From positions 17,922 to 81,921 of the forward strand of contig CAJOKJ010000020.1 in NCBI GenBank assembly GCA_905235155.1: a stretch of DNA of 64,000 nt. Reading direction: 5' to 3'. Source of the stretch: Candidatus Gastranaerophilales bacterium. Its GTDB lineage: Bacteria > Cyanobacteriota > Vampirovibrionia > Gastranaerophilales > Gastranaerophilaceae. This document shows, piece after piece, positions 1-8,345 of the stretch. A program made the position numbers and the translations under genes. The notes beneath the pieces are model-generated. The model was not told the DNA's origin and did not search any database. It saw nothing but the letters and a program-made list of their open reading frames with translations. The number at the start of each line of letters is the position of its first letter. The stretch's first letter is position 1.

Positions 1-328
1 TACCGCTCATACGCTGAATATAATTTAAAGCAGTTCTTTCACCTTTCAAAACAGCATCAGCAGGCCCCTCTATCAAGGCAACCGTATCTCCTGCATAAAT
101 TTTATCACCGTCTTTATTGTAAAAAGTAATATTCACTTTTTCGGATAAAAGCCTAAACACTCTTTCAAAAACCTTTGTACCACACAAAATACCATCTGAA
201 CGTGTATTTAATTTTGCAATTAAAACATCACCATCTTTAACTAAATTATCAGTTGTGATATCGCCAAAACCGATATCTTCTTCTAATGCTGCAAGTACAT
301 GTTTATCTATTAAAAAATTATCTAACAA
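1..328 (-). CDS. nadC: Quinolinate phosphoribosyltransferase (nicotinate-nucleotide pyrophosphorylase), 5' part only
   Basis: NadC turns quinolinate and PRPP into nicotinate mononucleotide, the step after NadB/NadA in de novo NAD synthesis, in the cytosol. Only about 109 N-terminal residues are inside the window; the gene runs off position 1. The visible protein has EEDIGFGDITTD near residue 16 and, at the window edge, GPADAVLKGERTALN followed by QRMSG, both characteristic of the NadC N-terminal domain. I place the start at TTG (326-328): the frame is closed by TAA two codons upstream and AGGAG lies about 9 bases before this codon. It overlaps the end of nadB by 11 bases, so the two genes are probably translated in a coupled way. 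Confidence 0.9.
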   Translation of the reverse strand, partial: MLDNFLIDKHVLAALEEDIGFGDITTDNLVKDGDVLIAKLNTRSDGILCGTKVFERVFRLLSEKVNITFYNKDGDKIYAGDTVALIEGPADAVLKGERTALNYIQRMSG

Positions 329-1919
329 AACTTAACTCTCCTTGTTGTTTTACTATACAATTGTGTTCTGCAATATCTTTTGTATAAGGGTAATCTTCTC
401 TATAATGAGCACCTCTTGATTCCATTCTGTTCATGGCAGAATTAACAATAAGTTGTGCAACAGTAAGCATATTCTTAAATTCATATTCCGAAATACTTAA
501 ACACTTAGAACTTCTTATAAATTTTGACTTCAAATTTTGAAGTTCAATATTAGCGTTTTTTAGAGTTTCCTCGCTTCTTATAATACCGACAAAATTCCAC
601 ATCACATCTTGCAATTCGGATTTTAAAACAACAGTATCGTATTCTATAAAACCTAATTCTTGAGAATATTTTTTAACAATTTTTTCAATATTATCATTAA
701 CAACAATTTCTACCTGCTGATAATCCTTCAAATATTCAGCCAAAGCATCTGCCATAACAACACATTCAAGTAAAGAATTACTTGCTAATCTGTTCGCACC
801 GTGCAAACCGGTTGAAGAAACTTCACCTATTGCATAAAGACCTTTTATAGATGTTCGACCGTCAACATTTGCCTTAATGCCGCCCATAAAATAATGTGCA
901 GCAGGATGAACAGGTATGAAATCTTTTGAAATATCTATACCATTTCTCAAACAAACTTCGGAAATATGAGGAAATCTTTTTTGTACAACATCTGCATCAA
1001 TTACTGTTGCATTCAAATAAACATAATCCATTTTAATTTTAGACATTTCCTCATAATTTGCACGAGTAACAACATCACGAGGTGCTAAATCTTTTAATTC
1101 GTGATATTTATCCATATACGTATTAGCATTTTTATCAACGAGAATCGCACCTTCACCCCTAAGTGCTTCACTTATCAAAAAATTTGCATCGGAAGAATTT
1201 ACGGCAAGAGCTGTCGGATGAAATTGTACAAACTCCAGATCCTGCAAAATTGCCCCTGCATTATAAGCAATTGCTAAACCGTCACCTGTTGCACATAAAG
1301 GATTTGTTGTATTTTTATAAAGTTGTCCGATACCACCTGTTGCAATAATTACATTTTCAGATAAAACAGATTTATAATTTTGACCATCAAAAATTATAAC
1401 CCCCTTGCACATATCCTCATCAATTATTAATTCTATTGCAATTGTGTTTTGCATTACAGTAATATTCTCATTATCGGATACAAGTTTTGATAATTGTTTT
1501 TCAATTCCCCTACCTGTTGAATCTCCGTTACAGTGTAAAATGCGTCTTACACTGTGAGCACCTTCTAAGGTAAACAACAGATCTCCATTTTCGCTTCTAT
1601 CAAAATTTACACCCAGATTTATCAAATCTTTTATAACTATATCAGATTTTTCTGAAATAAATTTTACGGTATTAAAATCGCTCAAACCTGCACCTGCCCC
1701 AAGTGTATCAGACATGTGAGAAGCAACGGAATCATCTTTATTTTCATCTAAAACCGCAACAATACCGCCTTGAGCATATCTTGAATTACTTTCACCTAAA
1801 TCGGACTTTGTTATCAACAAAATTTTACCATCGGATAAATTTTGTTCAAGTTTTAAGGAAGCATAAAGCCCCGATAAACCGCTACCAATAATAACTGCCG
1901 AATAGTTTAAATATTCCAT
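318..1919 (-). CDS. nadB: L-aspartate oxidase
   Basis: NadB is an FAD enzyme that oxidises L-aspartate to iminoaspartate, which NadA condenses to quinolinate. The 533-residue protein has the usual family length. The FAD Rossmann motif G12-S-G14-x-x-G17 is at the N terminus, SRYAQGGIVAV is at about 46-56, then EGAHSVRRILH, EFVQFHPTAL, SEALRGEGAIL, and the late FAD/substrate signature HPAAHYFMGG followed by GLHGANRLASNSLLE. The C-terminal SRGAHYREDYP is also typical. An AGGGAAA ribosome site lies 6-12 bases before the ATG. It is followed with an 11-base overlap by nadC, so both belong to one NAD operon; nadA is not in the window. Confidence 0.96.
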   Translation of the reverse strand: MEYLNYSAVIIGSGLSGLYASLKLEQNLSDGKILLITKSDLGESNSRYAQGGIVAVLDENKDDSVASHMSDTLGAGAGLSDFNTVKFISEKSDIVIKDLINLGVNFDRSENGDLLFTLEGAHSVRRILHCNGDSTGRGIEKQLSKLVSDNENITVMQNTIAIELIIDEDMCKGVIIFDGQNYKSVLSENVIIATGGIGQLYKNTTNPLCATGDGLAIAYNAGAILQDLEFVQFHPTALAVNSSDANFLISEALRGEGAILVDKNANTYMDKYHELKDLAPRDVVTRANYEEMSKIKMDYVYLNATVIDADVVQKRFPHISEVCLRNGIDISKDFIPVHPAAHYFMGGIKANVDGRTSIKGLYAIGEVSSTGLHGANRLASNSLLECVVMADALAEYLKDYQQVEIVVNDNIEKIVKKYSQELGFIEYDTVVLKSELQDVMWNFVGIIRSEETLKNANIELQNLKSKFIRSSKCLSISEYEFKNMLTVAQLIVNSAMNRMESRGAHYREDYPYTKDIAEHNCIVKQQGELSFVR

Positions 1920-1987
1920 AACAAGTTTCCCTAATACGTCATTTATACCGACATATTAAATCAAAACGCAAATTTGTCAAGTAAAAC

Positions 1988-2013
1988 AAAAGACGGTTTA
2001 AAAACCGTCTTTT
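1988..2013 (-). terminator. Intrinsic terminator after glnA
   Basis: A near-perfect hairpin (AAAAGACGGTTT paired with AAACCGTCTTTT) begins 2 bases beyond the glnA stop. On the minus strand it is followed by a T-rich stretch (TTTTGTTTTAC). The symmetrical A/T ends mean it could also act on the plus strand, but no plus gene ends here. Confidence 0.85.
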
Positions 2014-2015
2014 AT

Positions 2016-3383
2016 CTAATATCTTTCTAAATATTTATCAAGTTCCCATTGCGAAACATATATTCTGAAAGAATCCCATTCTTTGTGTTTAGTTTCCGTA
2101 AATTCTTTAAATATATGTTCACCAAGTGCTTCTTTTGCCACTTTAGATTTTTCCAACAGCACTAAAGCTTCTGCAAGACTACCAGGTAAAGAGTCAATCC
2201 TTTTTCTTTTTCTTTCCTCTTGAGTCAAAGCATAAATATTTGCACCAACTTGCTTTGGAGGTTTTATTTCATTTTTTATGCCATCAACACAAGCACCCAA
2301 TATTACCGCAAAAGCTAAATACGGATTACAAGAAGGATCCGGAGAGCGAAGTTCTACACGTGTAGCATTTCCACGCTTTGCAGGAACTCTCAATAACGCA
2401 CTTCTGTTAGCCAAAGACCAAGCCAAATAAACAGGTGCTTCATATCCGGGTACCAAACGTTTAAAGCTGTTTACGGTTGGATTTGTAACAGCCGTAATCC
2501 CTTGAACATGCTTTAACATACCTCCTATTGAATGCATAGCAACATCTGATAACTTAGTTTCTGTTGTTTCGTCAAAAAATGCATTTTTTCCGTCTTTAAA
2601 CAATGAAACGTTACAGTGCATACCGGAACCGTTTATTCCATAAATTGGTTTTGCCATAAATGTTGCGTGCAAACCATATTGAGCAGCAATTGCTTTTACG
2701 GCTATTTTAAAGGTAACTACATTATCTGCCGCAGTAAGGATATCTGCATATTTAAAATCAATTTCATGTTGACTGTCTGCAACTTCGTGATGTGAAGCTT
2801 CAATGTCAAAACCCATTTCTTGCAAAGTTAAAACAATTTCTGCACGAATATCTTCACCTAAATCATCCGGTCCAATATCATAATATCCCGCACTGTCAAC
2901 TTTATCTCTGGTAGGATGATTTTCTTCGTCACGTTTAAACAAGAAAAATTCTAATTCAGGCCCCATGTTCATTGAATAACCTATTTTTTTTGCTTCCGAC
3001 ATCATTCTCTTTAAATTACATCTTGGACAACCTTCAAACGGTGTTCCGTCAGCATTATGAATATCACAAATCAAACGAGCTGTGTTTGTTCCGTCAAATT
3101 CTCTCCAAGGCAATATTGCAAAAGAATTTTTATCGGGATAAAAATACATATCCGAAGTTTCAATATTTCTAAAACCTTTAATAGAAGAACCATCTAACAT
3201 CATTTCATTTTCCAAAGCTTTGTCTATATGCTCGGAAGGAATAGTTAAACTTTTAACTTGACCATTAATATCTACAAATTGTAATTCAATAAATTTTACA
3301 TTTTTTTCTTTAATGATTTTTTTTATTTGAGCATCAGTAACATCTTTACCATCTAATGGTACATGCTTGAAATCTGTTTTCAT
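2016..3383 (-). CDS. glnA: Glutamine synthetase, type I (GSI-alpha-like)
   Basis: Makes glutamine from glutamate, ammonia and ATP. Motifs in order: FVDINGQVKSLTIP, MLDGSSIKGF, GPELEFFLF (metal ligands), ADSQHEIDFKYAD, the ATP-loop region KPIYGINGSGMHCN, NPTVNSFKRLVPGYEAP, and ELRSPDPSCNPYLAFA. At 455 residues, and with NIYALTQEER where GSI-beta enzymes have the adenylylated NLYDLPPEE, it looks like the non-adenylylated alpha type. The start is the ATG at 3383, because AAAGGAGA lies 6-7 bases upstream; an in-frame TTG at 3401 overlaps that Shine-Dalgarno and is rejected. The gene stands alone and ends in a strong terminator. A possible extended -10 (TGCTAAAAT) lies about 45 bases upstream. Confidence 0.96.
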   Translation of the reverse strand: MKTDFKHVPLDGKDVTDAQIKKIIKEKNVKFIELQFVDINGQVKSLTIPSEHIDKALENEMMLDGSSIKGFRNIETSDMYFYPDKNSFAILPWREFDGTNTARLICDIHNADGTPFEGCPRCNLKRMMSEAKKIGYSMNMGPELEFFLFKRDEENHPTRDKVDSAGYYDIGPDDLGEDIRAEIVLTLQEMGFDIEASHHEVADSQHEIDFKYADILTAADNVVTFKIAVKAIAAQYGLHATFMAKPIYGINGSGMHCNVSLFKDGKNAFFDETTETKLSDVAMHSIGGMLKHVQGITAVTNPTVNSFKRLVPGYEAPVYLAWSLANRSALLRVPAKRGNATRVELRSPDPSCNPYLAFAVILGACVDGIKNEIKPPKQVGANIYALTQEERKRKRIDSLPGSLAEALVLLEKSKVAKEALGEHIFKEFTETKHKEWDSFRIYVSQWELDKYLERY

Positions 3384-3416
3384 TTCAAATCTCCTTTTCA
3401 ATCTAATAAGAAAAGT

Positions 3417-3533
3417 TTAACATAATTTTAGCATGCCTTTATATAAACTTAATAAATCATAAATTTGTATGATTTTATTTTTTTTATCGCCTGCTAATAT
3501 AACACTATACTCCTTAGAGACGACGATACACAT
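3417..3533 (-). CDS. Possible 38-residue protein upstream of glnA, function unknown
   Basis: A short frame beginning MCIVVSKEYSVILAG and ending SLYKGMLKLC lies 33 bases before glnA on the same strand, with AGGG a few bases before its ATG. The residue mix (Ile, Leu, Lys, Tyr) is plausible for a protein but also for any AT-rich frame. I recognise no family. It could be a leader ORF for glnA or just noise. Confidence 0.25.
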   Translation of the reverse strand: MCIVVSKEYSVILAGDKKNKIIQIYDLLSLYKGMLKLC

Positions 3534-3546
3534 ATCCCTAATCAAT

Positions 3547-3577
3547 AGCCGTGACTTTTTGTTCATGGCTTTTTTTT
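3547..3577 (+). terminator. Hairpin plus T tract of unknown transcript
   Basis: AGCCGTGA (3547-3554) pairs with TCATGGCT (3563-3570) through one G-U pair, and seven T follow. No plus-strand gene ends here, so it would terminate an unannotated short transcript; a TATACT box at about 3508-3513 could start one of about 60 nt. Confidence 0.35.
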
Positions 3578-3618
3578 GTTGTGAATTATGAATTGTGAAC
3601 AGACCTCTGTTCACCACA

Positions 3619-3715
3619 TGTCATTATGAGAAGTGTAACTACAAGTAATCTAGTCAAATTGGTTTCAAGTATTTCTAATGGATTGCCACGCTCATTTCAA
3701 TCGCTCGCAATGACA
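3619..3715. repeat. Dispersed palindromic repeat, copy A
   Basis: About 97 bases starting TGTCATTATGAGAAGTG and ending GCTCGCAATGACA. The ends are inverted copies of TGTCATTGCGAG, and an internal pair (GTAATCTAG / TGGATTGC) gives a second arm. Similar copies occur at 3740-3832, 13396-13514 and 42425-42611. No transposase is nearby, so it is MITE- or REP-like. Confidence 0.75.
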
Positions 3716-3739
3716 TGGCACCACTCACCAATCATTACA

Positions 3740-3832
3740 TGTCATTACGAGGAGTGTAACGACAAAGTAATCCAGTCAATAAATTGCTGCCGGTATTTCA
3801 AATGGATTGCTTCACTGACGTTCGCAATGACA
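3740..3832. repeat. Dispersed palindromic repeat, copy B
   Basis: About 93 bases from TGTCATTACGAGGAGTG to GTTCGCAATGACA, 24 bases after copy A and in the same orientation. Internal arms read AGTAATCCAG and TGGATTGC. The open frame that runs through copies A and B is only the translation of the repeat. Confidence 0.8.
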
Positions 3833-4001
3833 GAATAATACAACAAATCTTATTATGCCGTATTTATTACGGCATCTTTATTTGTTTCAGATACACACAA
3901 ATCAAAATATATGCTCATTTCATTTCGCAGATTTTGTATTTTGAGGTATAACACAATTTCACTACTCACTATTCACTATGTCTAACATGATTTTTTGACT
4001 T

Positions 4002-4019
4002 TGTTACAGAAGTGTTACA
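4002..4019 (+). promoter_or_regulatory. Pho-box-like direct repeat upstream of the HD-GYP gene
   Basis: TGTTACA-GAAG-TGTTACA, two 7-base direct repeats with a 4-base spacer, the architecture of PhoB boxes. The same 20-base core with about 40 bases of similar left flank recurs at 55596-55613 before the Na/phosphate cotransporter. Binding by a PhoB/PhoP-type regulator is inferred only from architecture and the neighbour at the second site. Confidence 0.45.
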
Positions 4020-4060
4020 TTTTAAAGACAAAAATTATATTAAAATTCAAAATATTCGTA

Positions 4061-4066
4061 TATAAT
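4061..4066 (+). promoter_or_regulatory. -10 box (TATAAT) of the HD-GYP gene, leaderless spacing
   Basis: A perfect TATAAT ends 6 bases before the ATG at 4073, so transcription would start at or next to the start codon. No ribosome-binding site is present. Confidence 0.55.
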
Positions 4067-4072
4067 TAACTT

Positions 4073-5206
4073 ATGAAAATTGTTACAACAGAAGAATTAA
4101 TTAATTACAAAATTTTACCGTTTAACATTTATACGGAATTCGGCGAAAAAGTTTTTTCGTCAGGAGAAATTCTTACTCCCGGTAAATTATTACAACTAAA
4201 ACAACTGTCAATAATATACAGAGATGACTATGACAATCCTCAAGCAAACCAAGACGATACTGACGATTACGACTCTGAGGGATACGTCGAAGAAAGTTAC
4301 ACAAAAACAGAACGTAATGATGAATCAACAGACATTGACGCAATTTTTGAAGAATATACAAAAATTGCAAAAGAAAAAAATAAAATAATTGAAGTATTTG
4401 ATATGAACCCTAATCAAGTGCTTAAAAGTAATACTGTTGTTGATGAAATAAGTATTTTAAACTACAAAGGACCTGTAAACAAAAAATCAAAAATTGACCC
4501 ACAAAATCAAATAAAATTAAAAGCCTTTTATCACGAAACAATTTCAGGTATAAATTCTCGTTCTTACGCAGAAACTGCAAATTTATTTTTAAACATTCGT
4601 GACAAAATATTACAAGATATAATATACAGAAGCAATAGTGTAGTATATTCATCTCAAGTAAAACTTATTGGTGAATATCAAAAATGTCATGCTCTTAATG
4701 TTGCTATTCTGGCAGGTATTATTACTCAAAAAATGGGCATGAATGAAACAATGATATCTGATGCGGTACTTGCAGGATTATTACACGATATAGGAAAAGT
4801 AAAAATTGACCTGGATATTGTCAACAAGCAAAATCCGTCACCTTCAGAACAACAAACTCTCCAATATCACACATCTATCGGATATAAAATTTTAAAAGAA
4901 GATTTAGAAATGCCGGAAAATATCGCTCTGGTAGCATTAGAGCATCACGAAAATAACGATGGTTCCGGATATCCAATGAACAAATCCGGTGATTTAATTT
5001 CTAAAGAAAGCCAAATTATACATATTTGTAATTATTTTGATAATTTATGCTTTAACAGAACTAAATTACTTGTAAAAAATACAAAAGAAGCAGTACGACA
5101 CTTACTAGAACTTGGAACAAAAAATTTCATGCCTGAGGCATTGTATACTTTTATCCACATGTTTAGTTACAATGACACAACCAACTTTGAAGATATGATT
5201 TTATAA
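4073..5206 (+). CDS. HD-GYP domain protein, putative cyclic-di-GMP phosphodiesterase
   Basis: The C-terminal half (about 195-345) is an HD-GYP domain: H206, the catalytic HDIGK pair at 238-242, H266, and HHENNDGSGYP at 291-301, which is the GYP signature. Such domains hydrolyse c-di-GMP and control motility or surface attachment. The N-terminal about 100 residues form a separate, acidic sensor-like segment (many Asp/Glu at 54-90) with no domain I can name; there is no receiver domain or membrane segment. It starts at an ATG with a TATAAT box 6 bases upstream and no Shine-Dalgarno. The stop abuts the stop of pcrA on the other strand. The upstream region shares a Pho-box-like element with the Na/phosphate cotransporter gene. 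Confidence 0.88.
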   Translation: MKIVTTEELINYKILPFNIYTEFGEKVFSSGEILTPGKLLQLKQLSIIYRDDYDNPQANQDDTDDYDSEGYVEESYTKTERNDESTDIDAIFEEYTKIAKEKNKIIEVFDMNPNQVLKSNTVVDEISILNYKGPVNKKSKIDPQNQIKLKAFYHETISGINSRSYAETANLFLNIRDKILQDIIYRSNSVVYSSQVKLIGEYQKCHALNVAILAGIITQKMGMNETMISDAVLAGLLHDIGKVKIDLDIVNKQNPSPSEQQTLQYHTSIGYKILKEDLEMPENIALVALEHHENNDGSGYPMNKSGDLISKESQIIHICNYFDNLCFNRTKLLVKNTKEAVRHLLELGTKNFMPEALYTFIHMFSYNDTTNFEDMIL

Positions 5207-7675
5207 TTATACTTTTTGTAATCTTGCATAATTTGCATCCATTGCCTTTTTACCAAATTTTGCAAATTCTATTGTATACATTAAACTTTCACCGACTTCA
5301 ATTACATCAAGAACTTCACCAAAACCAAGATGTTCGTGGAAAACTTTTTCTCCTTTTGAAAAGAAATATTGAATTTCATCTTCTTGTTTTTTGCGTTCTT
5401 CTTCTTTAATTCGCTCTTGTTCTAATTCTTTTTGTCTTTGTGCCTCCATAAGGCGTTTTACTTTGTTATCTGCAAGAAAGGCTTTTATTTTTTCTTCCTC
5501 TTTTTGCTTATTGATTGCGGATTTTTTTACAAAAGTCTTATTTGGAGTTCTTTTCACTGTCGTTGCAGAATATTTTGGACTTTCATATTTTTGTCTTGAC
5601 GGTGCAACAAAATTTGCACCGAAGCTTGTTGTAGCTTTTACATACCCGTCAGAATCCGAAGTCGCACGAATTTTTTGAACAGCACTTTTGAATGTTGATT
5701 TGCTTGTTATAGAACTTGAGGACGATAATGTATCCAGTAAATCTGATGGTATTTCTTCCAAAAATCTGCTTGGATTATAGTATTTATATTCACCCCAGCA
5801 TTGTCTGCGTTTTGCAGATGAAAGATAAAGTTCTTCTTCTGCCCTTGTAACACCAACATACATTAGTCTGCGTTCTTCTTCCAATTCACTCGGTGAGTCA
5901 AAAGTTCTTATATGAGGAAATGTTCCTTCTTCAAGACCGGCAAGAAATACTATCGGAAATTCCAAACCTTTTGCAGAATGTAATGTCATAAGAGTTACAT
6001 TATTTGCTATGACATCCATTCCGTCAATATCTGAAACAAGTGCAACTTGCGATAAAAACTCACCTAAAATATTGTCCAAATCTTCAGGCTCAAAATCTGC
6101 TGCAACATTAATTAATTCCTGCAAGTTTTCAATTCTTGCTTCATCTTCAGGCGTACCCTCTGATTGAAGCATTCTTATATACCCTGTTTGTTCAAGAACT
6201 ATTCCTAAATATTCAGGCAATTTATAATTATTGGAAACTTCTGCCAATTTTTCAATTAAAGATTTAAATTCCTTAAATTTTGTTTTTGTTTTTTCATTTA
6301 ATTCAGATTCATCAATAATATCAATGGCTGACATTAAACTCATGTCGTGTTCATCAGCAAATTTTTGCAAATTGGTTACAGATGTTTCACCTATTGCACG
6401 CTTTGGAACATTAACAATACGTTTAAAACTTTGCGAATCATCCATATTATATATAAGTTTCAAATATGCAACAGCATCTTTTACTTCTTGTCTGTCATAA
6501 AATTTCATACCGCCATATACACGGTAAGGAATACCATTTGCCATACAAGCTTCTTCTATCGAACGAGATTGAGCATTTGTGCGATATAAAATCGCATATT
6601 TGTTATAATCTCCACCACATTCGGACTTGATTGTTTCAGCTATAAAATTTGCTTCATCAGAATCATCTTGTGCCTCGTAATAATGGATTTTTTCTCCGTC
6701 ACCTTTTTCAGAAAAAAGCACTTTATCAACACGTTCTTCATTATTTTCAATGATAGCATTTGCAGCTTTTAAAATGTTTTCTGTTGAACGATAATTTTGC
6801 TCTAATTTAATAATTTTTGTATTAAGAAAATCTTTTTGAAAACCTAAAATAATTTTGTAATCAGCACCACGCCAACTGTAAATAGATTGGTCAACATCGC
6901 CAACAACACAAAGTGAACGTTCTGCCGGAATTTCATCAAGCAAATTTGTAAACAACATATTTACAAGTTTGTACTGTGCAACATTTGTATCTTGAAACTC
7001 ATCTACCAAAATATGCGTAAATCTTGAGTAATACTTTTCTCTTACTTCTTTATTTTGTTCAAACAGTTTAACTGCAAGCATAAGCATATCATCAAAGTCA
7101 ATTGCATTGTTTTTGTTTAAGGTGTTTTCATATTCTTCAAAAACATCCGCAATTTTTTGTGCCTTAAAATCTCTTGCAAATGTCGCAAATTGATTAGCAT
7201 CTTCCATTTTGTTTTTAGCATTTGATATGACTGCTCTTACATATTTTGGTTGATAAATTTTATCATCTAAATTTAGTTTTTTAATTGCGTTTTTTACAAC
7301 GGTCATGCAATCAGAATCATCATATATAGTAAAATTTTTATCAAGTTTTCTTCCTGACGGAAATATATAGTTTTCTATGTCTTGTCTTAAAATTCTTCCG
7401 CAAATACTGTGAAAAGTACCAACCCACATGTATTTAACAATTTCCTCGCCAAGAATAGAAGAAAGTCTTGCTTTCATCTCTTTTGCAGCCTTGTTTGTAA
7501 AAGTAACAGCAAGTATTTCTCTGGGTTTAACACCATTTTGAACAAGATAAGCAATACGGGAAGTTAAAACTTTTGTTTTACCCGAACCTGCTCCTGCAAG
7601 CACAAGTAACGGCCCTTTAGTAGTTTTAACAGCCTCAACTTGCCTTTCGTTAAGATTATCTAATATATTTTCCAT
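5207..7675 (-). CDS. pcrA: ATP-dependent DNA helicase, PcrA/UvrD family (superfamily 1A)
   Basis: A 3'-5' helicase for repair and replication-fork maintenance. All motifs are visible: Q motif LNERQVEAV, Walker A GAGSGKT at 28-34, VDEFQDTN, VGDVDQSIYSWRGAD, LEQNYRST, TLHSAKGLEFPIVFLAGLEE, and EERRLMYVGVTRAEEELYL. After about residue 660 comes a charged, coiled-coil-prone linker rich in Lys/Glu and then a small C-terminal domain (GFGEVLDVIEVGE...) found in PcrA proteins. At 822 residues it is about 80-100 longer than Bacillus PcrA because of the linker. Start MENILDNL; GGGG lies unusually close (about 3 bases) to the ATG. It is a single gene convergent with the HD-GYP gene. Confidence 0.95.
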   Translation of the reverse strand: MENILDNLNERQVEAVKTTKGPLLVLAGAGSGKTKVLTSRIAYLVQNGVKPREILAVTFTNKAAKEMKARLSSILGEEIVKYMWVGTFHSICGRILRQDIENYIFPSGRKLDKNFTIYDDSDCMTVVKNAIKKLNLDDKIYQPKYVRAVISNAKNKMEDANQFATFARDFKAQKIADVFEEYENTLNKNNAIDFDDMLMLAVKLFEQNKEVREKYYSRFTHILVDEFQDTNVAQYKLVNMLFTNLLDEIPAERSLCVVGDVDQSIYSWRGADYKIILGFQKDFLNTKIIKLEQNYRSTENILKAANAIIENNEERVDKVLFSEKGDGEKIHYYEAQDDSDEANFIAETIKSECGGDYNKYAILYRTNAQSRSIEEACMANGIPYRVYGGMKFYDRQEVKDAVAYLKLIYNMDDSQSFKRIVNVPKRAIGETSVTNLQKFADEHDMSLMSAIDIIDESELNEKTKTKFKEFKSLIEKLAEVSNNYKLPEYLGIVLEQTGYIRMLQSEGTPEDEARIENLQELINVAADFEPEDLDNILGEFLSQVALVSDIDGMDVIANNVTLMTLHSAKGLEFPIVFLAGLEEGTFPHIRTFDSPSELEEERRLMYVGVTRAEEELYLSSAKRRQCWGEYKYYNPSRFLEEIPSDLLDTLSSSSSITSKSTFKSAVQKIRATSDSDGYVKATTSFGANFVAPSRQKYESPKYSATTVKRTPNKTFVKKSAINKQKEEEKIKAFLADNKVKRLMEAQRQKELEQERIKEEERKKQEDEIQYFFSKGEKVFHEHLGFGEVLDVIEVGESLMYTIEFAKFGKKAMDANYARLQKV

Positions 7676-7752
7676 ATCCCCTATTCACAAAATTATTTTT
7701 ATGCTATCATAATTATAATAACAAACAAATAAATTTGCAAAAGGTAGGGAAA

Positions 7753-8343
7753 ATGGCAGAAATGGAAACAATTAAATTACTAGGTGAAGGTGAAGGCGAA
7801 AGTCAAGGTTCAATAATGGTTCCTATTGATGATTTAGATTCTGTATCTGATGATTCACCAAACACAGTTGATGAACTTGCTATGGAATTGGCAACAATTC
7901 AACAATCTGCTAAAAGAATTGCAGTTATCGGCAGCAGAAACCTTGCAATTACCCACCAGCAAATTATTGAAACACTAGTTACAGCACTAGCACAACAAGG
8001 CAATACTATCATAACATCAGGTGGTTCTTCAGGTACTAACGCAGCAACTATTCGTGGTGCAATGAAGGCTAATCCCGATAAATTAAAAGTTATTTTACCT
8101 CAAACAATAGGTCAACAACCTTCTGACGTTCAAGACCAATTAATCGGTGTTCCTAATATCGTTGAACACCCTGACAGAGCAATGATGACGCTGGCAGACG
8201 CTTCAAGAGTTTGTAACAGAGAAATTATTGATGATTGTAACCAATTAATCTGTTTCTTATCTCATACAAGTAAAACTTTACACGGTGCTATTGAATACGC
8301 AGAAGAAGGTCACAAAGTTATTACTGCATTCTACCTTGATTAG
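7753..8343 (+). CDS. DprA/Smf-like Rossmann-fold protein
   Basis: About 196 residues. An acidic N-terminal tail (1-60) is followed by a Rossmann-like domain with RIAVIGSRNLAIT and TSGGSSGTNAATIRGAMKA, which match the GSR and SGGA-GID-x-x-AH-x-GA regions of DprA, the loader of RecA on incoming single-stranded DNA. It lacks the N-terminal SAM-like and C-terminal winged-helix domains of a full DprA (about 360 residues). It may instead be a LOG/TIR-type nucleotide-binding relative. The start is the ATG at 7753 after AGGTAGGG; an in-frame TTG at 7735 is less likely. It is first in a run of plus-strand genes and is followed 2 bases later by a HEAT-repeat gene. Confidence 0.6.
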   Translation: MAEMETIKLLGEGEGESQGSIMVPIDDLDSVSDDSPNTVDELAMELATIQQSAKRIAVIGSRNLAITHQQIIETLVTALAQQGNTIITSGGSSGTNAATIRGAMKANPDKLKVILPQTIGQQPSDVQDQLIGVPNIVEHPDRAMMTLADASRVCNREIIDDCNQLICFLSHTSKTLHGAIEYAEEGHKVITAFYLD

Positions 8344-8345
8344 TC

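Larger units (their letters stand above)
3384..4072. other. 690-base intergenic region rich in repeats
   Basis: No convincing long gene. It holds, from left to right, a possible 38-codon ORF next to glnA, a plus-strand hairpin with a T tract (3547-3577), a perfect 9-bp-arm palindrome GTGAACAGA/TCTGTTCAC (3595-3614), two copies of a dispersed palindromic repeat (3619-3832), and the shared upstream element and -10 box of the HD-GYP gene (3964-4066). A poorly conserved hairpin TTATGCCGTATTTATTACGGCAT is at about 3852-3874. Confidence 0.7.

Noticed and set aside
3626..3838. Open frame of 70 codons over the repeats
   Set aside because: It is the translation of two repeat copies and has no ribosome site.
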